Shown here piece after piece: positions 42,326 to 45,536 of a stretch of DNA of 45,536 bases (positions are counted from its first letter, which is position 1; each line of letters opens with the position of its first letter). A model generated the notes under the pieces. It saw only the letters and a program-made list of their open reading frames with translations, did no database searches and had not been told where the DNA came from. A program made the translations under genes and the position numbers. Source of the stretch: Nostoc sp. PA-18-2419 (GTDB taxonomy: Bacteria > Cyanobacteriota > Cyanobacteriia > Cyanobacteriales > Nostocaceae); NCBI RefSeq assembly GCF_005869855.1, contig NZ_SZNH01000015.1, positions 107,149 to 152,684 on the forward strand, read 5' to 3'.

Positions 42326-43300
42326 CTAACTAATAGCAGTTGAATTCTTCAAATTTTGGTAGATATATAACAAAGACATTGCATCTAAATTAATTTCTTT
42401 ACTTTCACCTTGATTAGTATTTTTAAATAGTACTGTAAACGCACCAGCCCCTAACCTATCTTGAGGAAACATTCGATAACAAGGCATTGTAGCTAAATGA
42501 GACTGATATTTAGCTAAATAGCTAACTTCTATCGCTTTAAAATCAGGAAACCGTTCTAAAAACCATTCACAAACTTGCTCATTTTCTTCTGACGAATAGG
42601 TGCAAGTCATATAAGCCAGATATCCTTGTGGCGAGACAAGTTTAGCAGAGTTAGCTATAATACGTTTTTGTCGATTTGCACTTTTATTAATAGCAGTTGG
42701 ATGAAAACAACCGGTTGCTTTTTCACCTTTAGCAAGTAGCGATTGTCCAGTACAAGGAGCATCTACTATTACCAAATTGCTAGAAACTGGGATAATTTCC
42801 GAAAATATACTCGAATCTCTATTAACTATAGCACTAGGACTAATATGGCAACGTTTCAAATTAGAAATTAGCATTCCCAGACGTTTGCCAATTACTTCAT
42901 TACTGATAAGTAAATTAGGTTGCAAGGCTTTCCAAGCAAAAATGCTTTTCCCTCCAGGTGCAGCACACATATCAAAAACTAAATCTATTGGCTGAGGAAT
43001 AGCGAACAGAGTAGCAGCCGCAAATACTGAAGAAAAATCCAAACAATAAAAATATCCTTTTCCATGTAGTGAATGTTGACCAGGTTTTTCTCCTAACTGT
43101 AAACGGTCTATAAATTGCGGTTGCCAATATGTTGGTGTTTCCACTGCAAAAGGTGAAAGTTCTGGTTTTTCTTGACACCAAAGAATACTAGCTGGAAATG
43201 GTTGAGGATTTATTAATGCCTCAATAAATTTTTCTTGTTCATCTAGATTAGTAAACAAACGCCGTGAAAGTTTAAGTAATAAATTAGAAGGTTTTTCCAT
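42326..43300 (-). CDS. RsmB/NOP2-family RNA (cytosine-5) methyltransferase
   Basis: A 324-residue class I SAM-dependent enzyme. SAM-binding motif I is FDMCAAPGGKS (110-119), motif IV VDAPCTGQS with a cysteine (C183), and motif VI MTCTYSSEENE with the second cysteine (C233); two cysteines are the hallmark of RNA m5C methyltransferases. The protein lacks the N-terminal NusB-like domain of RsmB and is closer in length to the Trm4/NOP2-type proteins. The target could be rRNA or tRNA. A minimal spacer and a 67-residue gene follow on the same strand. Confidence 0.9.
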   Translation of the reverse strand: MEKPSNLLLKLSRRLFTNLDEQEKFIEALINPQPFPASILWCQEKPELSPFAVETPTYWQPQFIDRLQLGEKPGQHSLHGKGYFYCLDFSSVFAAATLFAIPQPIDLVFDMCAAPGGKSIFAWKALQPNLLISNEVIGKRLGMLISNLKRCHISPSAIVNRDSSIFSEIIPVSSNLVIVDAPCTGQSLLAKGEKATGCFHPTAINKSANRQKRIIANSAKLVSPQGYLAYMTCTYSSEENEQVCEWFLERFPDFKAIEVSYLAKYQSHLATMPCYRMFPQDRLGAGAFTVLFKNTNQGESKEINLDAMSLLYIYQNLKNSTAIS

Positions 43301-43448
43301 GTAGATATATAAATAAATGCAGTCAAAATTATGAGTTCTGAATTCTTACTAATTTGGTTGTATCAGAATACAAGTCAAACTGTTACACAAGAACAGTGTA
43401 ATTCAGGCTTTTAGCTTCATACTCAAAATATAATGACCGCCATTGGGA

Positions 43449-44882
43449 ATGCAATGGCCAAGCTACCCCACTGCACCGGAGAAGGTCGTGTTCTTAGATA
43501 ATTTTGGGCAAAAATTACGTAAAGAAGCACAATTATGGAGGGATGAGGGAATAATTAGTTCTTCGCAGTATGAACAAATAGCAGAACGTTACCAATTTAA
43601 AAATCTGGAAGCTGCTGCACGCGATCGCTTTATTGCAATGGTGATTGCTATAGGCAGCATCCTTTTATGTTTAGGCATAGTTACTTTTGTAGCAGCAAAC
43701 TGGCAGTCAGGCTCACGAGAAGTCAAGTTTATTCTGCTGATGAGTTTGTTTTTTGCCACGGCGATCGTTGGTTTTTATACTTGGAGACAACCTGGAACAA
43801 AAAAGCCACAACAAAGCAAACGCTCGCTGGGAGAGGGTTTGCTATTTTTAAGCGCTTTGATTTTCGGTGCAAATCTACTGCTGATGGCCCAGATGTTCAA
43901 TATTAGCGGCTCAATTTCCCAACTGTTTCTCGCTTGGGGCTTTGGTGTTGTAGTCATGGCCTATAGTCTGTTCTTAAATTCTTTAGGAATTCTGTCTATT
44001 ATCCTTGTGGAAATTGGCTATTGGACGGGGCTAGAAGATTTGTGGTACTCTTCAAGTGAAGTAATTTGGTCGCGACTAGTGGTACAGCATATGCCTCTGT
44101 TGGCATGGCTGGTGTTTGTACCTTTGGCTTACTTGTGTCGATCGCGTTGGATTTTCGCTCTAGCAGCCTTTGTCTTTGCTAGTTCTTTGCAAGCCAATCT
44201 CAATCCTCTGCCACTGCTAAATTATGCTGATATAGCCCCTTGGGTGGCATCTTTTGCTTTTGCACTTCCACCTGCATTATTCTGGAGTTATGATGACTTG
44301 CTGTTTCCAACTATAAATTACAGGTTGTTCCAATTCCTAGCTCGTAATTTAGCGTTGGTAAGCTTTGGTGTTGTCTTCTATGTCTTGTCTTTTCGTTGGG
44401 TCTGGGAATCTTCAGATTATAGCTCTAATCAGCCAACGACTTTGACAAACTTATTCGAGTCTCTGCCAATCATTGATTTGGGAATTCTTAGTGGCTTAGC
44501 GGTGTTGCAATGGTTGTTTCTACTGCGTCAAAGAAATAATCCTCCCCGCCGCGAAGTGATTTTTACGACTGCTGTGATTACTACTTTTCTTGTCTTTATT
44601 GTCTTAGTACCTTTTTGGCATCAAACTATCAGCCGAATTGATGAACTTGGGATTTTTATTTTCAATGTACTTCTAGCAACATTAGCCTGGGGACTAATTC
44701 AAGAAGGATTGAAATTAAAAAGCAGAAGTTCCTTTTGGGGCGGTATGCTGTTATTAACACTGCAAATTATCAGTCGGGTACAAGAGTACGATACCGACTT
44801 ACTTTTTAAGTCCCTGGTCTTTGTTTTGTGCGGTTCAGCTTTAATCAGTGCTGGACTTTGGTTTGAACGCCGTCAAAAGTAG
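43449..44882 (+). CDS. DUF2157 multi-pass membrane protein
   Basis: A 477-residue protein. The N-terminal ~60 residues are soluble and form the DUF2157 start (LRKEAQLWRDEGIISSSQYEQIAERY), then about 12-14 hydrophobic helices follow to the C-terminus (the first in VIAIGSILLCLGIVTFVAANW). The biochemical role of DUF2157 is unknown; related proteins occur next to DUF4401 and GDYXXLXY proteins. A TTG at 43443 could add two residues. The downstream partial gene is a candidate GDYXXLXY protein, so this is a familiar two-gene set. Confidence 0.85.
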   Translation: MQWPSYPTAPEKVVFLDNFGQKLRKEAQLWRDEGIISSSQYEQIAERYQFKNLEAAARDRFIAMVIAIGSILLCLGIVTFVAANWQSGSREVKFILLMSLFFATAIVGFYTWRQPGTKKPQQSKRSLGEGLLFLSALIFGANLLLMAQMFNISGSISQLFLAWGFGVVVMAYSLFLNSLGILSIILVEIGYWTGLEDLWYSSSEVIWSRLVVQHMPLLAWLVFVPLAYLCRSRWIFALAAFVFASSLQANLNPLPLLNYADIAPWVASFAFALPPALFWSYDDLLFPTINYRLFQFLARNLALVSFGVVFYVLSFRWVWESSDYSSNQPTTLTNLFESLPIIDLGILSGLAVLQWLFLLRQRNNPPRREVIFTTAVITTFLVFIVLVPFWHQTISRIDELGIFIFNVLLATLAWGLIQEGLKLKSRSSFWGGMLLLTLQIISRVQEYDTDLLFKSLVFVLCGSALISAGLWFERRQK

Positions 44883-45188
44883 TGCATCTAAGTTTATAAG
44901 TCAGGAGTAGTGTAAACGATCAAAGAAGTCAGAATTCACTAATTTGGTAATAATTTGGGAGTTTCAATTTTTCCTGCAATCGAAAATTCCAAATCTAAAA
45001 TTCAATGACTTCTAACTCTACAAATTTTGGATTTGAAATTTGAGATTTTTATTTCAATCTAAAATCCAAATAGCAGCAATGCACTAAAGGTGCGACCCAA
45101 ATCTCAAATTTTGAAAGTTTCTCTGCGTCAGTCCTAATCTCGTTACTTTTCTCCTCCTCATTACCCCCTGCTTTTTAGGACTACGCTC
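44883..45188. other. AT-rich spacer with short repeats
   Basis: No gene is seen in these 306 bases. Repeated AAATCTAAAAT/AAATCCAAA-type motifs at about 44990-45068, in both orientations, could form a hairpin. A TTCGTTACTTTTCTCCTCC-like pyrimidine run lies near 45140. The start of the next gene may be preceded by a promoter here. Confidence 0.45.
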
Positions 45189-45536
45189 ATGGCAAGTAAT
45201 TCTTCTGAATCTAAAAATAAACCCTTGTCTCCCGAAGCTGAATTTTCCAATACAGTGACTTTTCGGGATTACTTGATTGCTACTGAACAAAAATCGAATA
45301 AGCCTTTACCTGTTTGGCGGTTAATAGCACCATTAGCGGTACAAACAGCGCTAATTATGGCAGTACCAGCTCAAGCGCTTTATACAGACGTGACGGGTAA
45401 AACGGTAATTTTGCAAACCGTACCCGTAAATCCTAATGATGCCCTACAAGGAAATAGCCTCGCCTTAGACTATAACATTTCCCGGACTGCTAATTTGAGC
45501 AGACTGCCTGGTTGGCAGACATTAGTCAGCAAAGGT
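45189..45536 (+). CDS. GDYXXLXY-type membrane-anchored protein (3' end outside window)
   Basis: The visible 116 residues start MASNSSESKNKP, have one TM helix at about 48-68 (LIAPLAVQTALIMAVPAQALY) and continue with TDVTGKTVILQTVPVNPNDALQGNSLALDYNIS, in which GNSLALDY fits the GDYxxLxY motif loosely. The gene is cut by the window edge. It follows the DUF2157 gene by 306 bases; the two often occur together. Family assignment is a recognition from motif and context, and the C-terminal half is not seen. Confidence 0.72.
   Translation, partial: MASNSSESKNKPLSPEAEFSNTVTFRDYLIATEQKSNKPLPVWRLIAPLAVQTALIMAVPAQALYTDVTGKTVILQTVPVNPNDALQGNSLALDYNISRTANLSRLPGWQTLVSKG

Overview
The window looks like a chromosomal segment of a filamentous, probably heterocyst-forming cyanobacterium of the Nostoc/Anabaena group. 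Supporting signs are a photosystem I subunit gene (psaM), a CemA/PcxA-type proton-extrusion gene, many HIP1-type GCGATCGC octamers, AT-rich spacers, and the short tandem heptamer repeats and small mobile-looking repeats typical of Nostoc. No rRNA, tRNA, CRISPR array or intact insertion sequence was recognised. All assignments come from reading the sequence and from memory of protein families; no database search was run.

Layout. 1-9.7 kb: the end of pcxA, a small membrane protein, a class III-like PPK2 polyphosphate kinase, a MiaE-type tRNA hydroxylase, a VOC protein, a PhnD-like lipoprotein, a heme-binding (CxxCH) DUF3365-HAMP membrane sensor facing a Ser/Thr kinase, a DUF4278 gene without a normal start codon, and mltA. 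9.7-20 kb: a DUF5895 protein, a HAD dehalogenase, a three-gene cluster (ThDP enzyme, KAS III-like enzyme, secreted SGNH esterase with a PEP-CTERM tail), and a 1180-residue STAND ATPase with 14 WD40 repeats. 20-23.3 kb is gene-poor: two inverted ribbon-helix-helix paralogues around a 150-bp element with 14-bp terminal inverted repeats, a fatty-acid-hydroxylase-family protein and a subtilase relic. 23.3-32.1 kb: a DRTGG P-loop protein, a DUF4188/PadR divergent pair with twin operators, a SLOG/DprA-like protein, yajQ, GST, a 340-bp inverted-repeat element, a TPR protein, psaM (43 codons) and a D-ribulose-kinase-like FGGY kinase. 32.4-45.5 kb: an McrBC-type restriction pair, a dienelactone hydrolase, a GlcNAc-kinase-like ATPase with an AmpG-like permease, ftsH, an FMN reductase, an RsmB-type RNA methyltransferase, and a DUF2157 protein followed by the start of a GDYXXLXY-type protein.

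How genes may work together. MltA, the AmpG-like permease and the BadF/GlcNAc-kinase-type ATPase could all serve cell-wall turnover, though only the last two are adjacent. The ThDP/KAS III/SGNH set reads as one transcription unit and may make a small acyloin- or ester-type metabolite. McrC and McrB overlap and form a defence pair whose McrB N-terminus I do not recognise. PadR probably represses itself and the divergent DUF4188 gene.

Best candidates for something undescribed are the ThDP/KAS III/SGNH cluster with an altered KAS III triad, the McrBC pair, the DUF4278 gene starting at ATA/ATT, the N-terminally extended psaM, the three-hairpin chain downstream of ftsH, and several small inverted-repeat elements.
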